In this document: piece after piece, positions 43,437 through 51,784 of the stretch
Position numbering within the stretch: position 1 is the stretch's first letter
Layout of the letters: each line of letters starts with the position of its first letter
NCBI RefSeq assembly: GCF_004791585.1
Contig: NZ_SRUU01000005.1
Span: 155,236-219,235, forward strand
Direction: 5' to 3'
Source of the DNA: Mesorhizobium sp. M1C.F.Ca.ET.210.01.1.1
Lineage (GTDB): Bacteria; Pseudomonadota; Alphaproteobacteria; Rhizobiales; Rhizobiaceae
DNA length: 64,000 nt
The notes under the pieces: model-generated
The model's input: the letters and a program-made list of their open reading frames with translations, nothing else
Databases searched by the model: none
What the model was told of the DNA's origin: nothing
Program-made: the position numbers and the translations under genes

Positions 43437-44240
43437 TTAGGTGCGTTTGCGTGTGGTTTCGATGTCGCCGGCTTCCGATCGCTGCCTCAGCCTCAGCCGC
43501 GACACGCGCTGCCAGTCGCCGCTGCGCTCGGCTTCCGCCATGGAGCGCTCGACATAGGTGATGTGGTCCATCGCCGCCTTGCGCGCGGCGACCGGGTCGG
43601 CTGCCTTGATCGCGGCATGGATCGCCCGGTGCTGGTGAAGCAGCGCCTCGCGCGCGCCGGGAACGGTGAACACCAGAAGCCGATTCTGGAACACGCCCTC
43701 GGAAAGCAGCCGGTAGCAGGAGCGTAACGTGTGCAGGAGGATGATGTTGTGCGCGCATTCGCAGACCGCGTGATGGAATTCGACGTCGATCTCGGCCTCG
43801 TCGTCGAAATCGCCGGTCCGGTGCGCCTCGTCCATGCGTGCCATGATGCGGTCGAGCAGGGCGAGATCCTCGGGCGTCGCGCGCCGCGCCGCATATTCGG
43901 CCGCCACCGCCTCGATCTCGCGCCGGTATTCCAGATAGTCGGTCACCGCCTTGCGGTGTGTGGAGATCAGGTCGGTCACCGGCCTGGTGAACAACTGGCC
44001 GATGACGTCGGCGACATGCGTGCCGCCGCCCGGCCTGGTGGTGAGCAGCCCGCGTCCCTCCAGCGCCTTCAGCGCGTCACGCAGGATCGGCCGCGACACG
44101 TCGAACTGGCGCGCCAGCTCGCGTTCGCCTGGAAGCCGGTCGCCGGTGCGCAGCACGCCCTCGAGGATCAGGCTCTCGATCTGCTGCACCACCTCGTCGG
44201 CGGTGCGCGAATGCTCGATCCTGGAGAAAATATCGCTCAA
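43437..44240 (-). CDS. GntR/FadR family regulator, LldR/GlcC/PdhR-like
   Basis: 267 residues. Winged helix at 15-80 (VVQQIESLILEGVLRTGDRLP, FDVSRPILRDALKALEGRGLL, TRPGGGTHVAD), then an FCD domain with FHHAVCECAHNIILLHTLRS and the late HQHRAIHAAIKAADP. The subgroup includes LldR, PdhR and GlcC, which sense lactate, pyruvate or glycolate. It heads an operon with lldD and has a symmetric site upstream that resembles one before glcD, so it may control both lactate and glycolate oxidation. Symbol withheld because LldR and GlcC cannot be told apart here. Confidence 0.9.
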   Translation of the reverse strand: MSDIFSRIEHSRTADEVVQQIESLILEGVLRTGDRLPGERELARQFDVSRPILRDALKALEGRGLLTTRPGGGTHVADVIGQLFTRPVTDLISTHRKAVTDYLEYRREIEAVAAEYAARRATPEDLALLDRIMARMDEAHRTGDFDDEAEIDVEFHHAVCECAHNIILLHTLRSCYRLLSEGVFQNRLLVFTVPGAREALLHQHRAIHAAIKAADPVAARKAAMDHITYVERSMAEAERSGDWQRVSRLRLRQRSEAGDIETTRKRT

Positions 44241-44297
44241 CGGAGGGCGCCTGGGAACGGAACGGATGTCGCGCAGATTAGAGCCTCTGTCGTCAAC

Positions 44298-44316
44298 TGG
44301 TCAAATTATTTATCCA
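44298..44316. promoter_or_regulatory. Candidate operator for the LldR/GlcC-like regulator (own promoter)
   Basis: TGGTCAAATTATTTATCCA, symmetric around its central base in about 14 of 19 positions (TGG..AAAT.ATTT..CCA). It lies 58 bases upstream of the regulator start and also ahead of the divergent DUF3422 gene. Confidence 0.5.
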
Positions 44317-44448
44317 ATTCGCCGGATACGGTCGGCTATGGCGCCACGCCTTCTTATCGGCGCCTTGCTGAAATTTGCTGTTTACGTGCTTTGCCGATTG
44401 CCGCAAGACGGCAGGGTTGCACGAGGGGTCGAAACCAGGGGGCCAGCC

Positions 44449-45771
44449 GTGTCGGACGAGACGTCCAACCTCGAATTCCAGCCGCGCGCCCAAGGCAGCG
44501 TCATGGGCTTCCCGGCGCATGAGGGACGCCCCGGCGCCTTGGGCGAGGTCCATGCCCGGCCACATCCGCTGGTCGAGAAGCCGCGCGTGCTCATCCAGCT
44601 GTCCTTCATGACCGAGGGTGGCTCTGCCGTGGACCACGCCGTGCTGTCGGAACTGTCGCGCCGCCTCGGCATCGCGGCGCCCGAGCGTCATGCCCGCCAC
44701 CACGCCATGAGGTGGGGCAAGGGCACGTTGCGCTGGGAGCGGCACACGGAATTCTCGACCTATCTGTGGGAGGGGCCTCTGGCCGAGAACGGCAGAGGCC
44801 AGGAGGATTCGCCCTTCGGCAACGGCTTCTCGCCGCCGGGAGCCGTTATCTCCGGCATCAGGCTCGAAATCCGCAAATGGACGCAGGCGAGCGAGAAGCT
44901 GATTGCCGGCTTCGATCCGACCAGTCTGTGCTATTCGCTGGTCGAGCGCGGCGCCGCGGCCATCATCACCGACTTCCGCCAGGATGGCGACGGCCTGACC
45001 CGCGTGCTGGTGCTCGACCGCGGCCTGACGCCCGCCAGCACCGGCGCCTTGTCGCAGCGCCTCATCGACATCGAGACCTATCGGACGCTCGCCATGCTCG
45101 GCCTGCCGTTGGCGCTGACGCTGTCCGGCCGCGCCCGCCGCATCGAGGACCGCCTGGCGCAGACGACGCTGGAAATGAAGGCGGTCGAGACCCGCGACAG
45201 CCAGAACCTGCTCGCCGGCCTGACAGAACTTGCCGCCGAGCTGGAGGCCGATGCCGCGTCCAGCCTCTACCGCTTCGGCGCCAGCCGCGCTTATGACGGC
45301 ATCGTGACCGAGAGGCTGGAGGCGCTGGACGAAGAGCCTGTGCAAGGCTACGACACCTGGGCAGGCTTCCTGCAGCGGCGCATGGCGCCGGCCATGCGCA
45401 CCTGCCGCTCGGTCGAGGAGCGCCAGGCCAACCTGTCGCGAAAGCTCACCCGGGCGACCACGCTGCTGCGCACCTGGGTGGATGTCGACGTCGAGAAGCA
45501 GAATCGCGATCTTCTGGCCTCGATGAACAACCGCGCCCGGCTGCAGCTTCGCCTGCAGCAGACCGTCGAAGGCCTCTCCGTCGCCGCCGTGTCCTATTAT
45601 GTCGTCGGCCTCATCGGCTATGTCGCCAAGGGCGCGTCGATATTCGGCCATGTCTTTGCGCCGGAAGTCGTCACCGCGGCTTCCGTGCCGGTCGCCATCC
45701 TGCTGGTCTGGTGGGGCGTGCGCCGCGTGCGGAAGATGCATTCCGAGCCGGCCAGGCATCCGGGCGAATAG
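44449..45771 (+). CDS. DUF3422 family membrane-anchored protein
   Basis: 440 residues from a GTG at 44449, chosen because AGGGGG lies ahead. DUF3422 features: the early HARPHPLVEKPRVLIQLSFM, a middle LVLDRGLTPASTGALSQRLI followed by IDIETYRTLAMLGLPLA, a helical stretch with LAAELEADAASSLYRFGASR, and two C-terminal membrane helices (VSYYVVGLIGYVAKG and VPVAILLVWWGVRRV). Function unknown; widespread in proteobacteria. An alternative ATG at 44338 would add 37 weakly conserved residues. It is divergent from the LldR/GlcC-like regulator. Confidence 0.85.
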   Translation: MSDETSNLEFQPRAQGSVMGFPAHEGRPGALGEVHARPHPLVEKPRVLIQLSFMTEGGSAVDHAVLSELSRRLGIAAPERHARHHAMRWGKGTLRWERHTEFSTYLWEGPLAENGRGQEDSPFGNGFSPPGAVISGIRLEIRKWTQASEKLIAGFDPTSLCYSLVERGAAAIITDFRQDGDGLTRVLVLDRGLTPASTGALSQRLIDIETYRTLAMLGLPLALTLSGRARRIEDRLAQTTLEMKAVETRDSQNLLAGLTELAAELEADAASSLYRFGASRAYDGIVTERLEALDEEPVQGYDTWAGFLQRRMAPAMRTCRSVEERQANLSRKLTRATTLLRTWVDVDVEKQNRDLLASMNNRARLQLRLQQTVEGLSVAAVSYYVVGLIGYVAKGASIFGHVFAPEVVTAASVPVAILLVWWGVRRVRKMHSEPARHPGE

Positions 45772-45888
45772 CTTTTTCGGGAACATTGTGAATGAGGCAA
45801 GCGCAGCGGCAGATTGCCGCTGCGGAAGCTTGCGCCACGTCCGTTGCCTCATGGTGACCAAAGCAGAGTTTGCAACGAATGGTCATAG

Positions 45889-45909
45889 CTGGTAAAAGAT
45901 TTTGACCAG
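45889..45909. promoter_or_regulatory. Candidate GntR operator upstream of glcD
   Basis: Arms CTGGTAAAA and TTTGACCAG separated by three bases form a strong palindrome. It has the form TGGT-M-AAA-N3-TTT-K-ACCA, matching the site at 44298-44316. It lies about 20 bases before the glcD start, a position suited to repression. Confidence 0.55.
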
Positions 45910-45927
45910 TCGAGTGGAGGAGCGCCG

Positions 45928-47424
45928 ATGTCCGGCCTTGCCATGCCGAAGCCAGACGCCGGCACGCTTAGCCGGCGCGCCGAGATCGTCGCCGACATGC
46001 GCATCATCGTGCCGGGCGAGGGCGTCGTCGACACGGCCAACGAAATGCGCGTCTTCGAGAGCGACGGCCTCACCGCCTACCGGCAATTGCCGCTGGTGGT
46101 AGTGCTGCCCGAGACGGTGGCGCAGGTCGCGCGCGTCTTGAAATACTGCAACGAGCGCAACATCCGTGTCGTGCCGCGCGGTTCCGGCACCTCGCTCTCC
46201 GGCGGCGCATTGCCGCTCGAGGATGCGGTGCTTCTGGTGATGAGCCGCTTCAACCGCATCCTCGCGATCGACTACCCCAACCGCGTCGTCGTCGCCCAGC
46301 CCGGCGTCACCAATCTCGGCATCACCACCGCCGTCGAACAGGAGGGCTTTTATTACGCCCCCGATCCATCCTCCCAGATTGCCTGCTCGATCGGCGGCAA
46401 TGTCGCGGAGAATTCCGGCGGCGTGCACTGCCTGAAATACGGGCTCACCGCCAACAATGTGCTGGGCATCGAGATGGTGCTGATGAATGGCGAGGTGGTG
46501 CGGCTCGGCGGCAGCCATCTCGACCAGGAAGGCTACGACCTGCTCGGCGTCATGACCGGCTCCGAAGGCCTGCTCGGCGTCGTCACCGAGGTGACCGTGC
46601 GCATCCTGAGGAAGCCGGAGACGGCGCGTGCGCTTTTGATCGGTTTTCCGACCAGCGAAGAGGGCGGCCAATGCGTCGCCGACATCATCGGCGCCGGCAT
46701 CATCCCCGGCGGCATGGAGATGATGGACCGCCCGGCGATCCATGCGGCCGAGGATTTCGTTCACGCCGGCTATCCGCTCGACGTCGAGGCGCTGCTCATC
46801 GTCGAGCTCGACGGGCCGAGCGTCGAGGTCGACCACCTGATCGGCCTCGTCGAGGCGATCGCCTACCGCAACGGCTCGACCACCTGCCGCATCTCACAGT
46901 CGGAACAGGAGCGACTGAGCTTCTGGGCCGGACGCAAGGCCGCCTTCCCGGCGGTCGGCCGCATCTCGCCCGACTATTACTGCATGGACGGCACCATCCC
47001 GCGCAAGGAACTGCCGCGCGTGCTCGCCGGCATGCGCGATCTTTCCGAGAAATACGGGTTGGGCGTCGCCAACGTCTTCCATGCCGGCGACGGCAATCTG
47101 CACCCGCTGATCCTCTATGACGCGAATGTGCCGGGCGAGCTCGACAAGGCCGAAAGCTTCGGCGCCGACATCCTGCGACTTTGCGTCGAGGTGGGCGGAG
47201 TCTTGACCGGCGAGCACGGCGTCGGCGTCGAGAAGCGCGACCTGATGCCGGAAATGTTCAACCAGATCGACCTCGACCAGCAGATGCGCGTCAAGTGTGC
47301 CTTCGACCCCAACCATCTGCTCAACCCCGGCAAGGTCTTCCCGCAACTGCGTCGCTGCGCGGAACTGGGGAGGATGCACGTGCATCGGGGGCAGGTGGCG
47401 TTTCCGGACATTCCGAGGTTTTGA
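45928..47424 (+). CDS. glcD: Glycolate oxidase FAD subunit GlcD
   Basis: 498 residues. PCMH-type FAD-binding domain with VVPRGSGTSLSGGALPLEDA, YAPDPSSQIACSIGGNVAENSGG and GLLGVVTEVTVRIL. The C-terminal FAD-oxidase domain ends with the typical ANVFHAGDGNLHPLILYD, GGVLTGEHGVGVEKRD and FDPNHLLNPGKVFPQ. With GlcE and GlcF it oxidises glycolate (and often D-lactate) to glyoxylate, passing electrons to the respiratory chain. First gene of glcD-glcE-DUF4870-glcF; GGAGG lies ahead of the ATG, and a GntR-type palindrome lies ahead of that. Confidence 0.95.
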   Translation: MSGLAMPKPDAGTLSRRAEIVADMRIIVPGEGVVDTANEMRVFESDGLTAYRQLPLVVVLPETVAQVARVLKYCNERNIRVVPRGSGTSLSGGALPLEDAVLLVMSRFNRILAIDYPNRVVVAQPGVTNLGITTAVEQEGFYYAPDPSSQIACSIGGNVAENSGGVHCLKYGLTANNVLGIEMVLMNGEVVRLGGSHLDQEGYDLLGVMTGSEGLLGVVTEVTVRILRKPETARALLIGFPTSEEGGQCVADIIGAGIIPGGMEMMDRPAIHAAEDFVHAGYPLDVEALLIVELDGPSVEVDHLIGLVEAIAYRNGSTTCRISQSEQERLSFWAGRKAAFPAVGRISPDYYCMDGTIPRKELPRVLAGMRDLSEKYGLGVANVFHAGDGNLHPLILYDANVPGELDKAESFGADILRLCVEVGGVLTGEHGVGVEKRDLMPEMFNQIDLDQQMRVKCAFDPNHLLNPGKVFPQLRRCAELGRMHVHRGQVAFPDIPRF

Positions 47425-47456
47425 GTGAACACGTTGGCGCTTGAACAGGAATGCGA

Positions 47457-47496
47457 CCTTTCTCTTCTCCCCCGCTTCTCGGGGGCGAGGAAAGGC
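47457..47496. repeat. CTTCTCCCCC/GGGGGCGAGG palindrome between glcD and glcE
   Basis: The arms CCTTTCTCTTCTCCCCCG and GGGGGCGAGGAAAGG form an intergenic hairpin of the rhizobial CTTCTCCCC family. It would fall inside the coding frame if glcE began at 47451, which favours the later GTG start at 47505. Confidence 0.55.
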
Positions 47497-47504
47497 GCTC
47501 ACCG

Positions 47505-48761
47505 GTGACCACCTTCACCCCATCCTCGCCCGCCGACGTCCTGTCCACCGTCCAATGGGCAGTGGCCGAAGAGTCACCGCTGGAGATCTTTGGCCACGGC
47601 TCCAAGCGCGGCATCGGCCGACCGCTGCAGACCGAACACACGCTCGACCTCTCAAAGCTCACCGGCGTCACCCTCTACGAGCCGGCCGAGCTGGTGCTGT
47701 CGGCACGGGCAGGCACGCCGCTCGCCGAGATCGAAAAGCTGCTCGCCGCGTACGGCCAGCAGTTCGCCTTCGAGCCGATGGACTATGGTCCGCTGCTTGG
47801 CGGCGAGCCGGGCAGGGGCACGATCGGCGGTGTGCTGGCGTCAAACCTGTCGGGTCCGCGCCGGCTGAAGGCCGGTGCGGCGCGTGACCACATCCTCGGC
47901 ATCGGCGCGGTTGCCGGCCGCGGCGAGGCGTTCAAGTCCGGCGGCCGCGTCGTCAAGAACGTCACCGGCTATGATCTCTCCAAGCTGATGGCAGGAAGCT
48001 GGGGCACGCTCGCCGTGGCGACCGACGTCACCTTCAAGGTGCTGCCGGCGGCCGAGACGGAAGTGACCTTGGCCATCCGCGGCCTGCTCGACGATGCCGC
48101 GGTTGCCGCCATGGCGCTGGCGCTGGGTTCCAGCGCCGAAGTGTCGAGCGCCGCGCATCTGCCGGAGCGGATCGCCGCGCGCGTTGCCGCCGGCCATCTG
48201 GGCAGCGACGCCGCGACACTGCTGCGCGTCGAGGGCTTTGGCCCGTCGGTTGTCTACCGGATCGAGGCGTTGAGGCGGCTACTCGGCAAGGCCGGCCCGC
48301 TGCAAGAAATCGCAGGAGAGGCTTCCAAGGCCATCTGGCGCGGTGTCCGCGATTGCGCGCCTTTCGCCGACGGTGGCGCGAGACCGGTCTGGCGCGTGTC
48401 GATGGCGCCGTCGCAGGCGCATCACATGGTGATGGCGCTACGCATGCAGGCAGCGGTCGACGCTTTCTACGACTGGCAAGGTGGCATGGTTTGGCTCTCG
48501 ATGCGTGAGAGCGACCCTGAGGCCGAGCTGCTGCGCGGCTTGATCCGCAAATATGGCGGCGGCCATGCGACGCTGGTGCGCGCCTCGGCGTCGCATCGCG
48601 CGGCGCTGCCGGTATTCGAGCCGCAGCCGCCGCATCTGGCGGCGCTATCGGCCCGGCTCAAGGCCGAATTCGATCCGAAGCACATTCTCAACCCCGGCCG
48701 CATGGCACCGGGTACCGGCTCTGCTACTCTCGTCCGATCAACGGAGGAAGCCGCATCATGA
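47505..48761 (+). CDS. glcE: Glycolate oxidase FAD-binding subunit GlcE
   Basis: 418 residues from the GTG at 47505; an ATG at 47451 would add 18 residues encoded by an intergenic palindrome. FAD-binding half with EIFGHGSKRGIGRPL, YEPAELVLSARAGTPLAEIE, GRGTIGGVLASNLSGPRRL and SGGRVVKNVTGYDLSKLMAG, all typical of GlcE. The end FDPKHILNPGRMAPGT is also conserved. Overlaps the DUF4870 gene by 4 bases. Confidence 0.93.
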   Translation: MTTFTPSSPADVLSTVQWAVAEESPLEIFGHGSKRGIGRPLQTEHTLDLSKLTGVTLYEPAELVLSARAGTPLAEIEKLLAAYGQQFAFEPMDYGPLLGGEPGRGTIGGVLASNLSGPRRLKAGAARDHILGIGAVAGRGEAFKSGGRVVKNVTGYDLSKLMAGSWGTLAVATDVTFKVLPAAETEVTLAIRGLLDDAAVAAMALALGSSAEVSSAAHLPERIAARVAAGHLGSDAATLLRVEGFGPSVVYRIEALRRLLGKAGPLQEIAGEASKAIWRGVRDCAPFADGGARPVWRVSMAPSQAHHMVMALRMQAAVDAFYDWQGGMVWLSMRESDPEAELLRGLIRKYGGGHATLVRASASHRAALPVFEPQPPHLAALSARLKAEFDPKHILNPGRMAPGTGSATLVRSTEEAAS

Positions 48762-49147
48762 GCAATACCGATCCAGGACCGAACAGTGGACCGCGCCAGA
48801 CCGATCGCTGGCTGGAACCGGGCCAGACCAACGCGCTGGTCATCTACATCCTCTACCTCGCCAGCCTTGCCATCGGCGTGACCGGCATTGTCGGAATCGT
48901 GCTTGCCTATATCAATCGCGGCAAGGCGGGCGGCTTCGTCGAAAGCCACTACACGTTCCTGATCAGGACGTTCTGGATCGGCCTTCTCTACGCCCTGATC
49001 TCCGTGGTCCTGATGATGCTCGCAATTGGCTTCCTGCTGATGTTCGCGGTCGCGGTCTGGTTCATCGTCCGCTGCATTCTGGGCATCCAGGCGCTTCAGC
49101 GCGGCGAGCCGGTCAAGAACCCGCAAAGCTGGTTTCTGGGACAGTAA
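48758..49147 (+). CDS. DUF4870-like membrane protein inside the glc operon
   Basis: 129 residues with a polar N terminus and three membrane helices (ALVIYILYLASLAIGVTGIV, FWIGLLYALISVVLMMLAIG, LLMFAVAVWFIVRCILG). The block YINRGKAGGFVESHYTFLIR followed by TFWI and the ending QALQRGEPVKNPQSWFLG place it with DUF4870/Tic20-like proteins. Function unknown. Its ATG overlaps the glcE stop and it ends 10 bases before glcF, so it is translated as part of the operon. Confidence 0.8.
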   Translation: MSNTDPGPNSGPRQTDRWLEPGQTNALVIYILYLASLAIGVTGIVGIVLAYINRGKAGGFVESHYTFLIRTFWIGLLYALISVVLMMLAIGFLLMFAVAVWFIVRCILGIQALQRGEPVKNPQSWFLGQ

Positions 49148-49157
49148 GGATTTTTGT

Positions 49158-50486
49158 GTGCAGACCAATTTCTCCCTTGCGCAGCTCGCCGATCCGCATG
49201 TCGCAGAGTCGGAGAAGATCCTGCGCAAATGCGTGCATTGCGGCTTCTGCACCGCCACCTGCCCGACCTATGTGACTTTGGGCAACGAGCTCGATTCACC
49301 GCGCGGCCGCATCTATCTCATCAAGGACATGCTGGAGAATGGCCGGCCGGCCGACAAGGAGATCGTCACCCATATCGACCGGTGTCTCTCCTGCCTAGCT
49401 TGCACGACGACATGCCCTTCGGGCGTGAACTACATGCATCTGGTCGATCATGCCCGCGCCCATATCCAGAAGACCTACAAGCGGCCGCTGCTCGACCGGC
49501 TGACGCGCGCCATGCTGGCTTTCGTGCTGCCTTATCCCGGCCGCTTCCGCGCCGCGTTGAAGCTCGCCGGGTTCGGCCGACCGTTCATCGGCTTGTTCGA
49601 AAAACTGCCGGGGCTCAGGCCGGTCGCCGCCATGCTGAAGCTCGCGCCGGCCTCGATCCCTCAGGCATCGCCGACGGCCAAGCCGGGCACGCACGCCGGG
49701 CAGGGGATCAAAAAACGTGGCCGCGTCGCCATCCTCACCGGCTGCGCGCAGTCCGTGCTTGATCCCGCCATCAACGAAACCACCATCTCCTTGCTGACAA
49801 GGCTCGGCGTCGAAGTCGTGGTGCCGGAAGGCGAGAGCTGTTGCGGCGCGCTCGTCCATCACATGGGCCGCGAGGATCAGGCCCTTGCCTCGGCCAGGAA
49901 AAATGTCGACGCCTGGACGCGCGCCATCGACCAGGGCGGGCTCGACGCCATCATCATCACCGCGTCAGGCTGCGGCACGACGATCAAGGACTATGGCTTC
50001 ATGCTGCGCCTCGATCCGGCCTACGCGGACAAGGCGGCGCGCGTCTCCGCGCTGGCCAAGGACATTACTGAATACCTTGCCGCTCTCGACCTGCCGGAGC
50101 CGGTGCGCAAGCCCGGCACCGTCGTCGCCTATCATTCCGCCTGTTCGATGCAGCACGGCCAGAAGATCAACCGCCAGCCGAAGGAGCTTCTGTCCAGGGC
50201 AGGCTTCGTCGTGCGCGAGCCGCGCGAGGGGCATCTATGCTGCGGCTCGGCCGGCACCTACAACATCCTGCAGCCCGAGATTTCCGCCAGGCTGCGAGAC
50301 CGCAAGGTGAAGAACATCGAGGCGACCGGCGCTTCAGTGGTCGCCACCGGCAATATCGGCTGCATTACCCAGATCGCGTCCGCCGCGAAGCTGCCGGTGG
50401 TGCATACAGTGAAGCTGCTCGACTGGGCCTATGGCGGTCCAAGACCGGAAGGTGTTTCCGACAGCGGTTTGATCGCTGCCGAATAG
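49158..50486 (+). CDS. glcF: Glycolate oxidase iron-sulfur subunit GlcF
   Basis: 442 residues from a GTG. Two 4Fe-4S ferredoxin motifs, CVHCGFCTATCPTY near residue 26 and CLSCLACTTTCPSG near residue 79, then two CCG domains (GESCCGALVHHMG and HLCCGSAGTYN) that bind a further cluster. It carries electrons from GlcD/GlcE to quinone. Last gene of the operon; it converges with folD. Confidence 0.95.
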   Translation: MQTNFSLAQLADPHVAESEKILRKCVHCGFCTATCPTYVTLGNELDSPRGRIYLIKDMLENGRPADKEIVTHIDRCLSCLACTTTCPSGVNYMHLVDHARAHIQKTYKRPLLDRLTRAMLAFVLPYPGRFRAALKLAGFGRPFIGLFEKLPGLRPVAAMLKLAPASIPQASPTAKPGTHAGQGIKKRGRVAILTGCAQSVLDPAINETTISLLTRLGVEVVVPEGESCCGALVHHMGREDQALASARKNVDAWTRAIDQGGLDAIIITASGCGTTIKDYGFMLRLDPAYADKAARVSALAKDITEYLAALDLPEPVRKPGTVVAYHSACSMQHGQKINRQPKELLSRAGFVVREPREGHLCCGSAGTYNILQPEISARLRDRKVKNIEATGASVVATGNIGCITQIASAAKLPVVHTVKLLDWAYGGPRPEGVSDSGLIAAE

Positions 50487-51407
50487 CTACTCAGCCGCGA
50501 GCTGGTCCGCCACGCCGTAGGTCGCCCGGTAAAGCGCGCGCTGGCGGTTGAGCGCCACCATGGTGTTGCGCAGCAGGATCGCGACCGTCAGCGGACCGAC
50601 GCCGCCCGGCACCGGCGTGATCCAGGAAGCGACGTGCTTGACGCTCTCGGTGTCGACGTCGCCGACGATGCGGCTTTCGCCGTCCGGCCCGATTTCCGAA
50701 TTGATGCCGATGTCGATGACGCAGGCACCCGGCTTCACCATGTCGGCCTTGATCAGCCGCGGCCTGCCGACGGCGACGAACAGCGCGTCGGCGCGCCGTG
50801 CGTGTGCCGCCACCGAACGCGTCATGTGATGGCAAACCGTCACCGTCGCGCCTTCGCTCATCAGCAGGAAGGCGATCGGTTTGCCGACGATCTCGGAATG
50901 GCCGACGACGACCACCTCGAGCCCTTTGAGGTCGAGCCCGGTTTCCTTGAGCAGTTCGACCGAGGCGGCCGCCGTGCAGGGCGCCAGATCGAGCTGGTTG
51001 TAGACGATGTTGCCGATCGAGGCAGGGTGCATGCCCTCGACGTCCTTCAGCGGATGCACCGCCGCCTGCAGCGTTTTGATCGGGATATGCGCCGGCACCG
51101 GCCGCTGGATGATGATGCCGGTGACGCGCGGGTCGGCGTTGAGGCCATGGATGGCGGCCTCAAGCTCGCCCGCCGTGATGTCGGCGGCGAAGCGCCGCTC
51201 CTCGAAGCCGATGCCGGCAAGTTCCGCCTTGGCGCGCTGGTTGCGCACATAGACATCGACTGCGTCGGTATCGCCGACGGTGATCGAGACAAGCTTCGGT
51301 GGAAAGCCTTCCGCAGTGGCGGTTGCCGCATCCTCGCGCACAGAAGCGATGATGCGCTGGGCGACGGGACCACCCCGGAGATAGCGGCTGTCGTCGGACC
51401 GGGACAT
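50487..51407 (-). CDS. FolD-like methylenetetrahydrofolate dehydrogenase/cyclohydrolase homologue with altered active site
   Basis: 306 residues from the ATG at 51407. The fold is clearly FolD: GIIIQRPVPAHIP, VVVVGHSEIVGKPIAFLLM, DIGIN and WITPVPGGVGPLTVAILLRN. But the catalytic Lys of the Y-V-x-x-K motif (Lys54 in E. coli) is Gln57 here (YVRNQ), and the Asp of KDVDG (Asp121) is Glu124 (KDVEG). PCTPRG reads PCTAAA. In E. coli, changes at these positions remove cyclohydrolase activity or both activities. So this may be a dehydrogenase-only or repurposed paralogue, and the folD symbol is withheld. It converges with glcF. Confidence 0.85.
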   Translation of the reverse strand: MSRSDDSRYLRGGPVAQRIIASVREDAATATAEGFPPKLVSITVGDTDAVDVYVRNQRAKAELAGIGFEERRFAADITAGELEAAIHGLNADPRVTGIIIQRPVPAHIPIKTLQAAVHPLKDVEGMHPASIGNIVYNQLDLAPCTAAASVELLKETGLDLKGLEVVVVGHSEIVGKPIAFLLMSEGATVTVCHHMTRSVAAHARRADALFVAVGRPRLIKADMVKPGACVIDIGINSEIGPDGESRIVGDVDTESVKHVASWITPVPGGVGPLTVAILLRNTMVALNRQRALYRATYGVADQLAAE

Positions 51408-51515
51408 AATTGGAACCTTTGGTGGGGATATTGTGCGCTGCAATAGCAGAGCCTGGCCCGGAAATCAGCCCTGAAAACGAAACACCGTGCTTCCAGGGCG
51501 ACCTGTCGCAGTCAT

Positions 51516-51600
51516 GACGACCGGTCGCGCCTTGGTGACGATGAGCTCGCACCTTGGTGACGACCGGGTCGCACCTTGGTGACGACCGGTCGCGCCTGCA
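51516..51600. repeat. Four tandem copies of a 21-22 base unit
   Basis: Units at 51516-51536, 51537-51558, 51559-51580 and 51581-51600 follow GACGACCGGTCGCACCTTGG with small changes. Each unit contains the self-complementary ACCGGT or a variant. They lie between folD-like and L,D-transpeptidase genes, upstream of both terminator and folD promoter. No spacer structure as in CRISPR. Confidence 0.75.
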
Positions 51601-51608
51601 CGAAAAGA

Positions 51609-51643
51609 AAAGGGCAGCACGGTTGCCCGTGCTGCCCTTTCGT
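51609..51643. terminator. Strong bidirectional hairpin between the L,D-transpeptidase and folD-like genes
   Basis: Perfect inverted repeat with arms AAAGGGCAGCACGG and CCGTGCTGCCCTTT and a four-base TTGC loop. A-rich on the left and T-containing on the right. It lies downstream of the L,D-transpeptidase gene (minus strand), so it can terminate that transcript before folD-like. Confidence 0.7.
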
Positions 51644-51784
51644 GACTGGCCGTATCCCCACACGGCCCGTCCCCCGTTAACTCGCAGCCAGTCTAAGCAC
51701 GTCTGCCAAAAGTGCGCTATGGCTTGAGGGCAACAGTGCGCGCCAAAACCACTTAGCGCTGCCTAACCGGCCAATTCGTATTCA
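51644..51784. other. Gap between terminator and L,D-transpeptidase gene
   Basis: About 140 bases with no open frame of note and no clear signal. Confidence 0.4.

Noticed and set aside
45852..45860. TGGTGACCA palindrome as LldR-type site
   Set aside because: The spacing between TGGT and ACCA is one base, not three as in known LldR/PdhR sites; the better palindrome is at 45889.
44293..45861. 522-residue antisense open frame over DUF3422
   Set aside because: Shadow of a conserved gene; rich in Arg, Gln and Gly as expected for antisense high-GC frames.
47451..47504. ATG at 47451 as glcE start
   Set aside because: The extra 18 codons lie within an intergenic palindrome of a repeat family; the GTG at 47505 fits the family N terminus better.
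51516..51600. Possible CRISPR array
   Set aside because: Units are directly tandem, 21-22 bases with no spacers, and no cas genes are in the window.
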